Positions 35,600-48,524 of a stretch of 64,000 bases of DNA are shown here, piece by piece (within the stretch, counting starts at the first letter, position 1; each line of letters opens with the position of its first letter). The notes beneath the pieces are model-generated. The model was given only the letters and a program-made list of their open reading frames with translations. It was not told the origin of the DNA and searched no databases. The position numbers and the translations under genes were made by a program. Source of the DNA: Rotaria sordida. Taxonomy: Eukaryota > Rotifera > Eurotatoria > Philodinida > Philodinidae. The stretch spans positions 62,001 to 126,000 of the forward strand of contig CAJNOL010000470.1 in NCBI GenBank assembly GCA_905250125.1, given 5' to 3'.

Positions 35600-38500
35600 T
35601 AATAATTTTTAACATAGGGTTGTGGTCGAATGAGTATTGATCAATTTTCACATGATGTTCCTAAAGCAATTGAACGTATATCACGTGATGAAAAACATGA
35701 AACAAGACGTTATAGTGGTATAACAATTTTAAAAGAAATTGCTCTTGTTGCTCCATCACGTTATTATCATTTAATAACGCCTGTTGAACAATTTTTTGAA
35801 CAACTTTTCGCTACAATGATAGATTCAAAAGTATGTAGAAAATGGTTTCATTTTATAAATTCTTTAATGTTTTTGTTTTTTTAGCAATATATTCGTGAAG
35901 CATTTGCTGAAACAATGCATGCAACACTTATTGTTCTTATTGATCGTGAACGTGAAGAACAAAAAAATAATAGTAGTGAAATAACAACAGGAAAAGATTT
36001 ACCAAGTAGCAATATAAGTTATGCAACTAATACAGAATCTAATACATTTATTAAAGCATATAATGTTTGTTTAAATTTTTTTTTTCTATAATATGATTTT
36101 ATAATGTTAGATTTATTCTTTATTTATTATTTAGATGGCATATACAGAAGCAATGAAATGTTTAACAGTTGATACAACAAAAAATAAAAATACACAACGA
36201 GAAGATCGAATTCATGGAGGACTTTTATTACTTAATGAATTATTACGAGTATCAGATGTTAAATTTGAAGTAAGAAATTACTTTTTTTTGTTTCAATGAG
36301 AAATAATATATTCGTGAGTTTTTTTTTTTCTTCTTAGAATATTTGTCAAGATTTAATTCATCCATATAGTGCACCAAAACCAAAACCAATTTCATATAAA
36401 GTAAGAAAGAAGAAATTATGTTAGAAATCAAAAATCTTTTATAAAAAAAAAAAATTTCTAATATTGATTGATAACCATGATGATGAATACCAATGAATTC
36501 TTCAATATAAATACACTCAGAGATGAAATCAGTCTGAATTTTTGACGACTGGTACCAGTTCCATCTCTGTAGGCATAAGGTTTTTAACAGAAAAATTATA
36601 GATTCTGATTCAATTGAACTCGGGACCAATTCGATAGGCTCGATCTTCCAATAATCGGTGTCAGTTCTATCTCTACATTCACTTTTAAGTGTTTGAATTA
36701 AATGTAAATTCTTCAGAATTCCTACTACCTAATTGGTCATCATGTACGTATCTGTTTTACTTTTGCATATATTAAAAAAAAAAAGAAAGAAAGAATTATT
36801 TAATATTTTTTCTTTTGATTGATTAAAACTTATATGTATTATTGAAATCTTTAATTTTATTTCAATTTCATTTAAAATAAATTTTTATCTTAATTATTAA
36901 AAAATTTTAATTTGTTAGGATGTACATCGTGCTCGTGTTGCTTTAACATTTGAACGTACTGGTCCATTATCACCTATGGATATAATTGATAATCCTGAAC
37001 AATCACAAATTCAAGTTCAATCATCTCTGATTCGTTCAATTATGCTTGAAAATTTTCTTAATATTTGTAATCAAGTATTTCAATATCGTCAACAACCAAA
37101 ATCAATGATAGCTAATGTTTTAATACGTATATTACCACGTTTAGCATCATTAAATTATAAATTATTTTCTCATCAACCATATGTTGATGCAACAATGAAT
37201 TTTATATTTGAACGTATTAATTCACGTGAATTAAAAGAACGTCAATTAGCATTTCATGCATTAGGTTTAATGATATTAGCTGATAAAACAAGTCGAATAA
37301 ATGATAATGATTTATTAACAACAATAACAACACCAATAACAAAAGAAATGATAAAAATTTTAGATTGTTTAAAACAAACATTTATACCAATATCATCAAC
37401 AAATACATCATTAACAGCAACACATTCACATCGACGTAGTAATTCAACACAATCATCAAATACATCATCACAACAACAACAACAACAATCATCATCATCA
37501 TCATCATTATCAATAAATAATTTATTATCATGTCGATATTTATCACCTGATTCAAGTGTATTTGCATGTATAACAATGATTGGTGAAGCTGGACCAGATG
37601 CATCAAAATGTTTAGATACATTATTAGAATATTTATTACATTGTGGTTTAAATCATTCATTATTATTTTGTTTAGATAAATTATGTTCAATGCCATTAAT
37701 ACATACAGATACAAAACGTAAAATTCATCAAGGTTTATTAGAAAATCTTCGTTTAATTTTATGTAATCAATTATCATATAATACAAATTTAACAAATGAA
37801 CAAAATGATATTATTATAATTGCATTACAAACATTAAGAATATTTGATTTTGAAGCACAAGCTATTGAACCATTTTTTATTGATATATTAAATACACGTT
37901 TTATTGAACATGATATTGTACGTATTAGAATTGAATCAATTATAACAATAACACATTTATTAAGAAAATTATTATCACCAACATCACCAACAACAATATC
38001 ATCAAATACAACATCATCATTAATCGCAGCTAATAAATTACGTATTAAAATTGGTCATATAACACAAAGAATATTAACAATTGGTGTTACTGATTTAGAT
38101 CCTGATGTACGTTATAATGTTTTTTTAACATTACAAGATGATTTTAAACAATTTTTAGCTAAATCAGAAGCATTAGAATTATTATTTTTTTCTGTACATG
38201 ATGAATGTCATGAAATAAGAGAATTAGCATTAAGTCTTATTGGACGTTTATCAAATATAAATCCAGCTTATGTTTTACCACCATTAAGACATTTATTATT
38301 ACAATTATTAACGGAATTAGAAATTGGTTGTTCATTAAGTGGAAAAGAACAAGCATCAAGATTATTGGGACAATTAATTGCAAATACACCAAGAATTGTT
38401 AGACCATATATGCAATCAATTACTCAAGTATGATTTTGATAATTATGGTTTTGTTTTTTTCCTTTGTTTCTAAAGATTAATTTGAACTATGAAAATTTAT

Positions 38501-41500
38501 ATTTAACGAAAAGTATTAAAAACGATAAGCTATGTTTTTGTTTGATATTTATAGTTAATGAGAAAAGTAATGATAATCATCAATATAGGTTTGTGTTAGA
38601 AAAAGAGATTGAATGTTTGAAATTTAAACAAAAAAAAAAAAAAAAATTAAATTGTTTACTCAATATTTATTCGTATAATTTTTTTCTATTCGATGATATT
38701 ACATACTGAAACAATCGGTAGATGTGCAACAAAATTTAGAATAGATTTGAGATTTGTTTTTAGACCAAATCTATTTATATTATTTTTGTCCAAGACTAAA
38801 TCCAAATCTTAAGGATTTGGTTCTAAATTCTAAAATCTGTTTTTTTTTATTATATCTCATCTCTAGTAAAGTAGATTGATGTTGACAGTATCTTATTTTA
38901 TTAAATCGTAAGACTTTGAATTTTGTTGCACTCCTAAGCAATTGATAAACTAGTAAGTGAGTTTTATCGGTATAATCAGCATTGAATAGCTATGACAATG
39001 GATGTGTATTGTTTTCGATTTTGATTCAATTTTTAAAAATTAATTTTCATGATTATTTCAACATATTCGAAATGATTCATTATTTGTTAGATTTCGACTC
39101 GATTGTATTTGTTACTAACAAGTTATTGATGAGCCTTTAAGGATAAAATAAATAGATAGTTTTATCATTTATTCTTCATGTGATTCAAATAGGACAAAAA
39201 AAAACGCCAGTGATAGTTTGATACTTAAACTATAGGCATATGAGTCATTTTCTTTGAATTGACCAAGCCCAATGCGTGTTCTTTACTAATGTTCTAATAT
39301 CATTGAACTATTTTTTTTTTGTCTTTAATATACGCCTATATATATATATCTTGTGTATTCAATTTTGATTTTAATTAAAATTTTTTGTATGTCTTTCAAT
39401 TACTATGCTATGGAACCGATGCTTTAAAGTAAATGCATCTAGTAATAAATTTTTTGTTTAACATTTACAAAACTTATATATTTTACATGAAAAGATAAAA
39501 ATCAATCGATAATATATAAATTTCTGTTTTTTTTCTTTCTGTCTTAATTCTAGGCTCTACTACCATTAATAAAACAACATGAACAACATTCAAATGTTCT
39601 TATGGCTTTAGTACGAACAGTTGGTGAACAAGCTCAAGTTTGTGGTATTGATTTAGATCAACGTGTACATGATCTATTTCCTATATTAATAAATATGATG
39701 CAAGATACATCAAATTATCGTAAACGTGAAGTTGCATTATGGACAATAGGACAAATAGTTGAAAGTTGTTGTTATGTTATTGAACCATTACAAAAATATC
39801 CTATTTTACTTGATGTACTTTTACAATTTTTAAAATCACCTGAAGAAACTCCATTTCGTCGTGAAACAATACGTGTACTTGGATTTCTTGGTGCAATTGA
39901 TCCATATGATGTACGTTCAACAAATGATCCATTACGTTCATTATCATTTGATGTAAATGATATAACATCAACACATCGTGTACGTGCACAACCAGATCCA
40001 ATTGAAATATCTTCAAATGAACTTTTAGTTGCATCAGGTGCACAATCATTACATGATTTTTATACATCAATGGCAATATATGTTTGTTTACGTGTATTAA
40101 AAGATCCAAATAGTCCACAATTACATTTAAAATCTGTACAAGCTATATCAATTATACTTCAATGGCTTGGTAGTTCATGTACACAATATGTATCACTTGT
40201 TTTACCACGTTTATTATCTGTTGTACGTAATACAGATGATAGAAATTTAGTACCATATTTTCGACAAATAAATATAATAATAATATCAATAAAAAGTTCA
40301 ATTATTCATTATGTTAATGATGTTGTACAATTAATACGTGATTATTGGGATACACATATAGATTTACAAATATTACTTATACAAACAATTGAATCATTAG
40401 CTGCTGCATTAGATAATGAATTTCGTCATTATATACATTTATTATTACCATTTGTTATGAAAACATTTCGTATTGATACAAATATATCAAATATGAATAA
40501 TTTAACAATAAATCAAAATCAAGATAGACAATTAATATTATCACAAATGTTTTCAACATTAAATAAATTTGGTAAAACATTAAAACCACATTTTAATGTT
40601 GTTTTACCATCAATATTAGATATAGCATCAACAAATACATATCCATTAAAATTACGACAAGAAGCATTAGATACAATTGAACAATTAGCTGATAAAGTTT
40701 TTTTAAGTGATTATGTATCAGCTATATTACAAATATTATTAAGAATAATACGTAAAACAACACAATTACAAATGAAATGTTTAGATATAATATTAATTAT
40801 AGCACAACAAATGGGTAAACATTTTCTTGTATTTCATTCACTTGTATCAAAAACAATGGATGATATGAAATTACAACATTCAAAATATGAATTATATATA
40901 TCAAAATTAAAAGATTCATCATTTGTTGATGTACAAACAGAAACAATAACAAATATAAATCAATTATCAAATCAAACAATAAATGAATCAACAAGAAGAA
41001 ATGATGATAAAGTTTTATATACAATACGTACAGAACAATTAAGACAACATTGGTCACAAGCTATGCAAAGAAATGCAAAAGATTTACCAATGTGGTTAAA
41101 TAAATTTCAACAACTTGTTTTAGAACAATCACCTGTTTATCCATTACGTGCAATGGGTACTTGTTTAGCACAAGTATCACCATCAATACCACGTGATTTA
41201 TTTAATGCATCATTTATATCATGTTGGAGTGAATTAAATTCACATGATAGACAAAGTTTAACAAATGCATTAACATATGTTTTATCTGTATCGGATAAAC
41301 CTGATGTTATACAAACAATATTAAATTTAGCTGAATTTCGTAATCATTGTGATTTAAAATTAAAATTAGAACGACAACAAAAAACAAATAAACGTAATGA
41401 AGATATTAATTTAAATGATACAAATGATGATTTACATAATGATAAAGATAAAAATAAAAAAAAAGATATTAATTATGATAATAATAATGATGATGATATT

Positions 41501-44500
41501 GAACGTTCATTAATAAATATACATTTATTAAGTGAAAAAGCATTTAGTGTACGTGCATATGCTAAAGCATTAAGATATAAAGAAGAAGAATTTCAACGAC
41601 AACATGATACAGCATCAATAAATCAAGCATCAATAACATCTGATATTGTTGAATCATTAATTAGTATAAATCATGAATTACAACAATCTGAAGCTGCATA
41701 TGGTGCATTACAATATGCTAAAAATAATAATATTAAAATAAAAGGTCTTTGGTATGAAAAATTAAATCAATGGGAACGTGCATTAAGAAATTATGAATTT
41801 CTTAAAACAAATGATCCATCAAATATGGATATACATTTAGGACGTATGAGATGTATGCAAGCACTTGGTTCATGGTCAGAATTAAAAGATTTAGCAACTC
41901 ATATATGGGATATAACAGAAACACTACGTGATGAACAACCACTAGCAATGTTACCATTTACATCAAGTTTAGTTGATAGAAATTCTCCATCAACATTATT
42001 ATTAAATTTTAATCAAGGTACTATTAATGGACGTGAATTAAAAAAAACTTTACAACAAAAAATTGCACCTATGGCAACACGTGCTGCATGGAGTCTTGGT
42101 GATATGGCTGATATGGAAAAATATTATATTCATATACCAGATACAAAATTTGAAGGTGCTTATTATCGTGCTGTTGATGCAATTAGAAATGATAATTATA
42201 GACAAGCACAAGATTCAATTGATTTAGCAAGAGAATTATTAGATGTTGAATTAACAACATTAGCTAATGAAAGTTATAATCGAGCTTATTCAGGTAATTA
42301 AATAGGATTTTCTTTTTTGGTTTTCTTTATATTATATAAACATAAATATTCTATTTAGCTATGATTAATGCTCAACTTTTATCTGAATTAGAAGAAGTAT
42401 GGTATTATAAAATATTACCAGAACGTCGTCAATCTATATGTGAAATTTGGCAAAAACGTATGCAAGGCAATCAACCAATTATTGATGATTATCATCGTTT
42501 ATTATTAACACATTCACTTTGTTTACCAATGGCACAAGATCTTCAATCATGGATTAAATTAGCTAATCTATGTCGTAAATCAAATCGTTTAACAATGGCT
42601 GATTTTATATTTAAAGAATTAACACATACAGTTTTAACTGATCAAACAAATCTTAATCGTGATGTATCAATTATAAATCAAAATACATATCAATCACAAA
42701 TATCACATTTTAATCTTCAAACAACAACAACACCAGCTTTTTCATTACAATCTCAACAAACATATTATCATCCATCATTAATTGAACAACAATTAGTTAA
42801 ATATGAAAAAGCTAAATATGATTGGCATTGTTTAGGTGCAACACGTGATCGTCTGTTACTTGAAAGACTAAATCGAAAAGTTTTAAATAATGAAAATACT
42901 CCACAAAATGAACCTAGTCATAATATATCAACAATATCATCATCATCATCATCAACATCAACAGTAACAAATATTGAAAATACAAATGTTAAAATTGAAC
43001 AAAATCGTCTAGAACAATTAAAATTAATTGAAGATATGAAAGAAATGGTTATTAAAACATGTTTACCAGCATTAGATCATATTAGAAAACAAACAGCAAC
43101 AACAACTGGTAATGTACAACAACAAACTATGATGGCGACAAGTGGTGGTGCAACACCAGCTGGATCAGGAACTACATTAGCTGGAACAACTCAAAATGTT
43201 AATGCAATATCACAATTATCTGTAAGATTTTATTTAAACAGATTATTTTTTGCTTTTTATATGAGTAATAACAATCTCTGTAATGTACGTGACGTGTTTT
43301 ATCACTCACGTGCTAAACAAGGAAAAATATTAGTAGATGAATTTGTATTAAAAACGAATTCTTTTAGTAAAACAATATTACTAATCTGTTCTCAAGTATA
43401 ACGTTTTATATGAATTAGCAGTTTGAAAAGTAAACATCAAGATCTCATTATTTGCCGAGTATTCGAACCAATTGCAAGATACTAGACTAACCGTGAATAT
43501 TTAAAAGAAAAATAAAATCTCAAAATTAGACAACAGTAACAATGTTTAATGTGATATCTCGTCGTTTTTGTATTAACAGCTAGTAACATCAAATCATATC
43601 AACACGTGTTAATTAATCTCTGATTAATTAATTGTTGGAAAGATGATAAAGATCTTTTTTTTGCAACTGAATACTCATATGTTATAAGAACTAAAAGAAA
43701 CTTAGAAACCTCCTAATAATGAGCATTTCCGTAAAACGTAAACACGTTTGACTTATCCTGATGATGTCTACATTACATATGTTTGATTTCATTCAAAAAT
43801 AAAATTCATAATTCTTTTCTTTTTTCTTTTCAATTTCATTAGGCACTCTCTGTAGCAACTACAAATGCGACACCACCACTGAATTCAACAGCATTTTCTC
43901 TAATGACATCAACAAGTTTATCAACACCATCTCAAACAATTAATCAACGTGAACAACGTCTTCGTCAATTAATATCAAAATGTTATTTACGAATAGGCAC
44001 ATGGCAACATGAACTATTCGGTATGACAGATGATATTATATTAACTGAAATAATGAAAAATTATGAACATGCTTGGACATATGATGATTCAAATTATAAA
44101 GCATGGAATGCTTATGCTGTACTTAATTATGATGCTGTTAGTTATTTTAAACAACGTATACAAGATTTATCACGTAATAGTCAACAACAACAACAACAAC
44201 AGCAACAGCAGCAGCAGCAGCAACAAACTCCAACATCTCCATCAACACTTACTGTTGAGTCTTTAGCATCACCACCTCGACAGCAACAACCACAACAAAT
44301 GCCACTAACTCCACCACCAATACTACAACAACCACAACAACCACAACAACAACAACAACAACAACAACAAAATCTTGATCCATCAAATGATGCTTATCGA
44401 ATGTTAACAGCAAAAATGATACATTGTACAATACCAGCTGTAAAAGGTTTATTTAAATCTATTGTATTATCAAAAGCAAAACATTGTTTACAAAATACAC

Positions 44501-47310
44501 TTCGTTTATTAACACTTTGGTTTGAATATGGACAATATCGTGAAGTATATGAAGCAATTACTGAAGGTAATCGAACAGTACCTGTTGAAGTTTGGTTACA
44601 TGTATTACCACAATTAATTGCACGTATTGATTCTCCACGGCCATTAGTTCATCAACTAATACGTCATTTACTTATTGATGTTGGTCGACAACATCCACAA
44701 GCATTAATTTATCCATTAGTTGTTGCATCAAAATCTGTTGTTCGTGAACGTGAAGTTGCAGCTAATCGTGTATTAAATAATATGAGAGAACATAGTCATA
44801 CACTTGTACAACAAGCATTAGTTGTTAGTGAAGAATTAATTCGAATATCTATATTATGGCATGAAAAATGGCATGAAGGTTTAGAAGAAGCATCAAGACA
44901 ATATTTTGGAGATAGAAGTATACCAGGTATATATTTTTTGTTTTTAGTCTATTTTTTATAAAATACGAGATCTAAAACAACAACTACATATCATTTTTCA
45001 TATTTAAATCTCGAAGAGATTGTGCTAACAGCGCTTTTATGCATGTGCATATCTTTATTAAAAGAAAAATATCTGAAAATTAGATTTGAACTAATCATTT
45101 ATTTCATCTAAAATAATAATCAATTGCATAGAGTTTTCAAAAAATGATTTTTCATACACAAGAAGTACAGTAAAATGGATTTTCATGGTTAAATTTTTAT
45201 TTGTGTACATACAGTAGATCAAGGTATAATAGAAAAGATTTTTCATTGATCTGTAGAAGTATATAGAAAAATTCAATTATACAAATGAACTTGTTTTATT
45301 TTCTTAAGTTTCAATAAAAACTACTCTATGATTATTTCTTCTTTTTTTTTTAATAAGGTATGATTGAAACATTAGAACCATTACATGCAACAATTGAACG
45401 CGGAAGTACTACTCTTAATGAACGTACATTTCTTGATTCATATAGTAATGATTTAACACAAGCTCATGAATGTATTCGTCGTTTTCAACGAACAAAAGAT
45501 CAACGTGAATTACATCAAGCATGGGATCTTTATCATCAAGTATTTAAACGTATTCATGCTCAATTACCAAATATAACATCTCTTGAATTAGATTATGTTT
45601 CACCACGTAAGAAAATGTTTTTAACAAATCTGCTACAATAAGTATTCTTCTAAGTATTTCCCTCATATTCTGGTTGACATTTATAACTAAACCTTAATCT
45701 CATTTAAAAAGAACAAGATTCATGATACAATGTTCTACAAGAATATATCACAAGTTTTGGTAGAGAATATTAATCAAAAAAATTAGATAAATAATACAAT
45801 GAGACTAAAACTTGTCCAACATTTATTTTGAACTAACGAAAAAAAAAAAAAAAAAAAAATTGTTAAATTTTTTTATTTATAGGTTTAGCAACACATTGTC
45901 GTGACTTAGAATTAGCTGTACCAGGTACATATGAACCACATAAACCACCAATAACAATTCGAAATGTTCAATCTCATATAACAGTTATAACATCAAAACA
46001 ACGACCAAGAAAAATTAGTATAACAGGTTCCGATGGATTTGAATATGTATTTTTACTTAAAGGACATGAAGATTTACGACAAGATGAACGTGTTATGCAA
46101 TTATTTGGTTTAGTTAATGAATTTTTATCAGCTAATGATGAAACACGTCGTCGAAATTTTATTATTCAACGTTATCCGGTTATACCATTAGCACCAAATA
46201 ATGGTTTACTTGGTTGGGTTGCTCAGTGTGATACATTTCATGCATTAATAAAAGAACATCGTGAAAAAGCACGTATTATGCTTAATGCTGAACATCGTTA
46301 TATGCAAGGAAAAGCTCCACATTATGATCAATTACCATTAATAAATAAAGTTGAAGTATTTGAATATGCATTAAATTTATTAGAAGGTGATGATTTAGCA
46401 AAAATTTTATGGCATAAAAGTTCAAGTGCAGAAATATGGTTAGATAGACGATCAAATTATACAAGATCATTAGCTGTTATGTCTATGGTAAGAAAGTTTT
46501 TGGTTGTTTTTTTTTTAAATTTAAAATTATATAATTTTTTTGTTTTTAGGTTGGTTATATATTAGGTTTAGGTGATCGTCATCCATCAAATTTAATGCTT
46601 GATCGTGCAAGTGGAAAAGTTGTTCATATAGATTTTGGTGATTGTTTTGAAGTTGCTATGACAAGAGAAAAATTTCCTGAAAAAATTCCATTTCGTTTAA
46701 CACGTATGTTACGTAAAGCAATGGAAGTTACAGGAATTGATGGTACATTTCGTATGACATGTGAACATGTTATGGATGTATTAAGAAAAAATCGTGATAG
46801 TCTTATGGCTGTTTTAGAAGCATTTGTTCATGATCCATTACTTAATTGGCGTTTATTAGAAAATAATACTAATGAACAAAATGCTGCTATATCAACAATA
46901 AGTAATCGTTCACCACAAACAGGTCAACAACAACAATCACATTATCAACCACATTTATCAACTGTTAATGAAGAAGATACTGAACATGAAAGTACACTTG
47001 GTGGTACAACACAACAACAACAAAATGTTCAAAATGTTCAAAATGTTGTTACACAACCTGGTAGAACAATACGAGCTGTAGAAATTATGACTCGTGTACG
47101 AGAAAAATTAACTGGAAGTGATTTTCGTCGTGAACAACCTGTTGATATTCCAACACAAGTTGAATTACTTATTAAACAAGCAACCAGTCATGAAAATCTT
47201 TGCCAGTATGTTTTCTTTCTTTTTTCTTTTTCTTTTTTTTATTCATTTATTTTATTTGTTTTTCTTTTTCTTTTTTTAGATCTTATATTGGTTGGTGCCC
47301 ATTTTGGTAA
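34538..47310 (+). CDS. MTOR: serine/threonine protein kinase mTOR (target of rapamycin)
   Basis: Fifteen exons (34538-34669, 35212-35323, 35414-35553, 35618-35830, 35885-36064, 36135-36269, 36338-36400, 36919-38427, 39554-42293, 42359-43221, 43843-44926, 45358-45606, 45883-46487, 46550-47205, 47280-47310) give 2,903 aa, versus about 2,550 in vertebrates. It is the catalytic subunit of TORC1/TORC2. N-terminal HEAT repeats (to about 1250) are followed by the FAT domain, the FRB domain (about 2366-2473), the kinase domain with GLGDRHPSN (catalytic D2684, N2689) and HIDFGD (D2703), and the C-terminal FATC domain ending GWCPFW. Rapamycin-contact residues are kept at S2379, W2445 and F2452, with the same spacing as human S2035, W2101 and F2108. 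The extra length is low complexity: Ser/Gln near 37,440-37,510, an Asn/Asp/Lys insert near 41,390-41,500 and two polyQ tracts near 44,180-44,370. Poly(A) signal at 47424. Confidence 0.97.
36401..36918 (+). other. MTOR intron 7
   Basis: This 518 bp intron contains a moderately GC-richer block at about 36480-36740 with repeated GGTACCAGTTC/GTGTCAGTTC-CATCTC words, which is probably old repeat debris. No coding frame is present. Confidence 0.5.
38428..39553 (+). other. long MTOR intron 8
   Basis: This 1.1 kb intron lies between the end of the exon encoding the mid-HEAT region and the 2.7 kb exon 9. It contains the small inverted-repeat element at 38724-38931 and a TA run near 39340. No open frame with coding character is present. 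Confidence 0.7.
38724..38931. repeat. 208-bp inverted-repeat (MITE-like) element in MTOR intron 8
   Basis: Terminal inverted repeats GTGCAACAAAATT (38724) and AATTTTGTTGCAC (ending 38931) bound 208 bp of non-coding sequence. The interior contains a second hairpin around AAATCCAAATCTTAAGGATTTGG. No clear target duplication is seen. Confidence 0.6.
44182..44370 (+). repeat. MTOR: polyglutamine tracts inside MTOR exon 11
   Basis: Mixed CAA/CAG runs encode one tract of about 16 Gln (44182-44226) and a second of about 9 Gln (44344-44370). They are separated by a Ser/Pro/Gln segment. They replace the low-complexity Thr/Ala/Ser loop found at this place in vertebrate mTOR, within the FAT domain upstream of the FRB. 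Confidence 0.9.
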
Positions 47311-47759
47311 ATAATAATATGTATTATTATTATTATTATTATTACTTTCTTTTCCAGTGAGCTATTGATGTTGTGTGCGATTTTATTTGTGTATATATTT
47401 TTCTTTTTTTTTTGCTATATAAGAATAAAGAAAATCTTTAAATCGATTTATTTGATTTGAATTTATTTTGCGTTTGATTTATTGTTTTTTATCAAGGCTC
47501 TGTAATGTTTTTCTTTTGGGCAATTAAAAAAAAAAAAAGAATCGATGATGAAAGAGTAGTGTACTTTTTTTTTTTTTATTTTGTATTTTTTTACCAATGC
47601 ATAAAGACAAGCAAAAGATTGACGCACATACATAGTGTTTTTTTTCTTTTAGCGTTTATTTTGTCGAGTGTCTGTGATTGAATGAAGCAAAAGGAAAAAT
47701 AAATACTAATAGCCAATATGTACAAACGATTTGAGTGAACGATAGTAAAAAAAAAATCC
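47311..47759. other. convergent 3' region between MTOR and the LC8-like gene
   Basis: This 449 bp T/A-rich spacer carries an ATT microsatellite (about 47320-47345), the MTOR poly(A) signal AATAAA at 47424 and, on the minus strand, a TTTATT at about 47656 that can serve the dynein light chain gene. No gene is seen. Confidence 0.7.
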
Positions 47760-48524
47760 TTAAGAACCACTTTTAAACAGTAAAATTGATAGTGGACCTT
47801 TTGTTAAATAAATAAATCCATTCATTTCATGTGTTACATATGAACTAAATTGTTTTCCAACAATACAATGCCAACATGATGAAAATGTTTTATCAGCTGT
47901 TCGTTTAAGAAAACCAGCTAATTCACGTTGACTACTTAAATCATATTTTCGAAATGCTAAACGAACTAATTCAATCATTTCTTGTTCATATGCAGCTGAT
48001 AAATCAGTTGATTTTACTATTAAATCATCATCATAAATATCACGTTTTATTCTTTGTTGTCCATATGTCGGATTATTATTATTATTTGTGCCAGATCTTG
48101 TTGTTGAATTATAAATTGATGAATGTGATCGATATAATTGATTTTGTTCATTAAGTAGATCATCATATGAATGTGCTCGTGCATTTCCAACTGAATTATT
48201 TGTACGAAATATATCATTGTCACCAGTACATGAACGATAAGATGCTGATTGATATTTATTTAAATTGCCATCATTTGATGTTGTATTATAACTACTTGTA
48301 TATCTATTTGTTGGTGTAACTGTACGTACAGGAATTGATGTTAAAGGTGAAGCAGAACTTGGATATGTTGTATTAATACGTCTTGAAGATATACTACCAT
48401 CGTTCATTGTCTGATAGGAATTATATTTATTTTGATTTGAAGGTTGATCTTGATAATATGTCGATCCTGCTCCGAATGTTGATGTTCGAATAGGTGAAGA
48501 TGATGAATAGGTAGATGTGTACAT
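47760..48524 (-). CDS. LC8-type dynein light chain with long disordered N-terminal extension
   Basis: A single exon encodes 254 aa. The last 85-90 residues are a complete LC8 (DYNLL) domain: two helices, then the signature WHCIVGKQFSSYVTHE, FIYLTKGP and LLFKSG. LC8 is a dimeric hub that binds short motifs in dynein and many other partners. The first 165 residues are an extension rich in Ser, Thr, Tyr and Asn with no recognised domain; ordinary LC8 is about 89 aa in total. The start at 48524 gives the longest frame. Internal Met codons exist, but the low-complexity extension uses the same codon style and has no stops. The second helix and strand-forming residues look intact, so dimerisation is plausible. 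It is the second intronless gene in the window and converges on MTOR. No splice acceptor is seen close to its ATG. Confidence 0.88.
   Translation of the reverse strand: MYTSTYSSSSPIRTSTFGAGSTYYQDQPSNQNKYNSYQTMNDGSISSRRINTTYPSSASPLTSIPVRTVTPTNRYTSSYNTTSNDGNLNKYQSASYRSCTGDNDIFRTNNSVGNARAHSYDDLLNEQNQLYRSHSSIYNSTTRSGTNNNNNPTYGQQRIKRDIYDDDLIVKSTDLSAAYEQEMIELVRLAFRKYDLSSQRELAGFLKRTADKTFSSCWHCIVGKQFSSYVTHEMNGFIYLTKGPLSILLFKSGS

Noticed and set aside
37382..37795. 137-aa minus-strand open frame inside MTOR exon 8, and similar antisense frames at 39801-40118 and 40797-41057
   Set aside because: They are shadows of the AT-rich MTOR codons; the peptides are Met/Ile/Leu/Val-rich without a pattern, and the sense strand is unambiguous.
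44249..44431. Poly-valine antisense frame across the MTOR polyQ tract
   Set aside because: It is the reverse complement of CAA/CAG repeats (polyQ read backwards) with no independent support.
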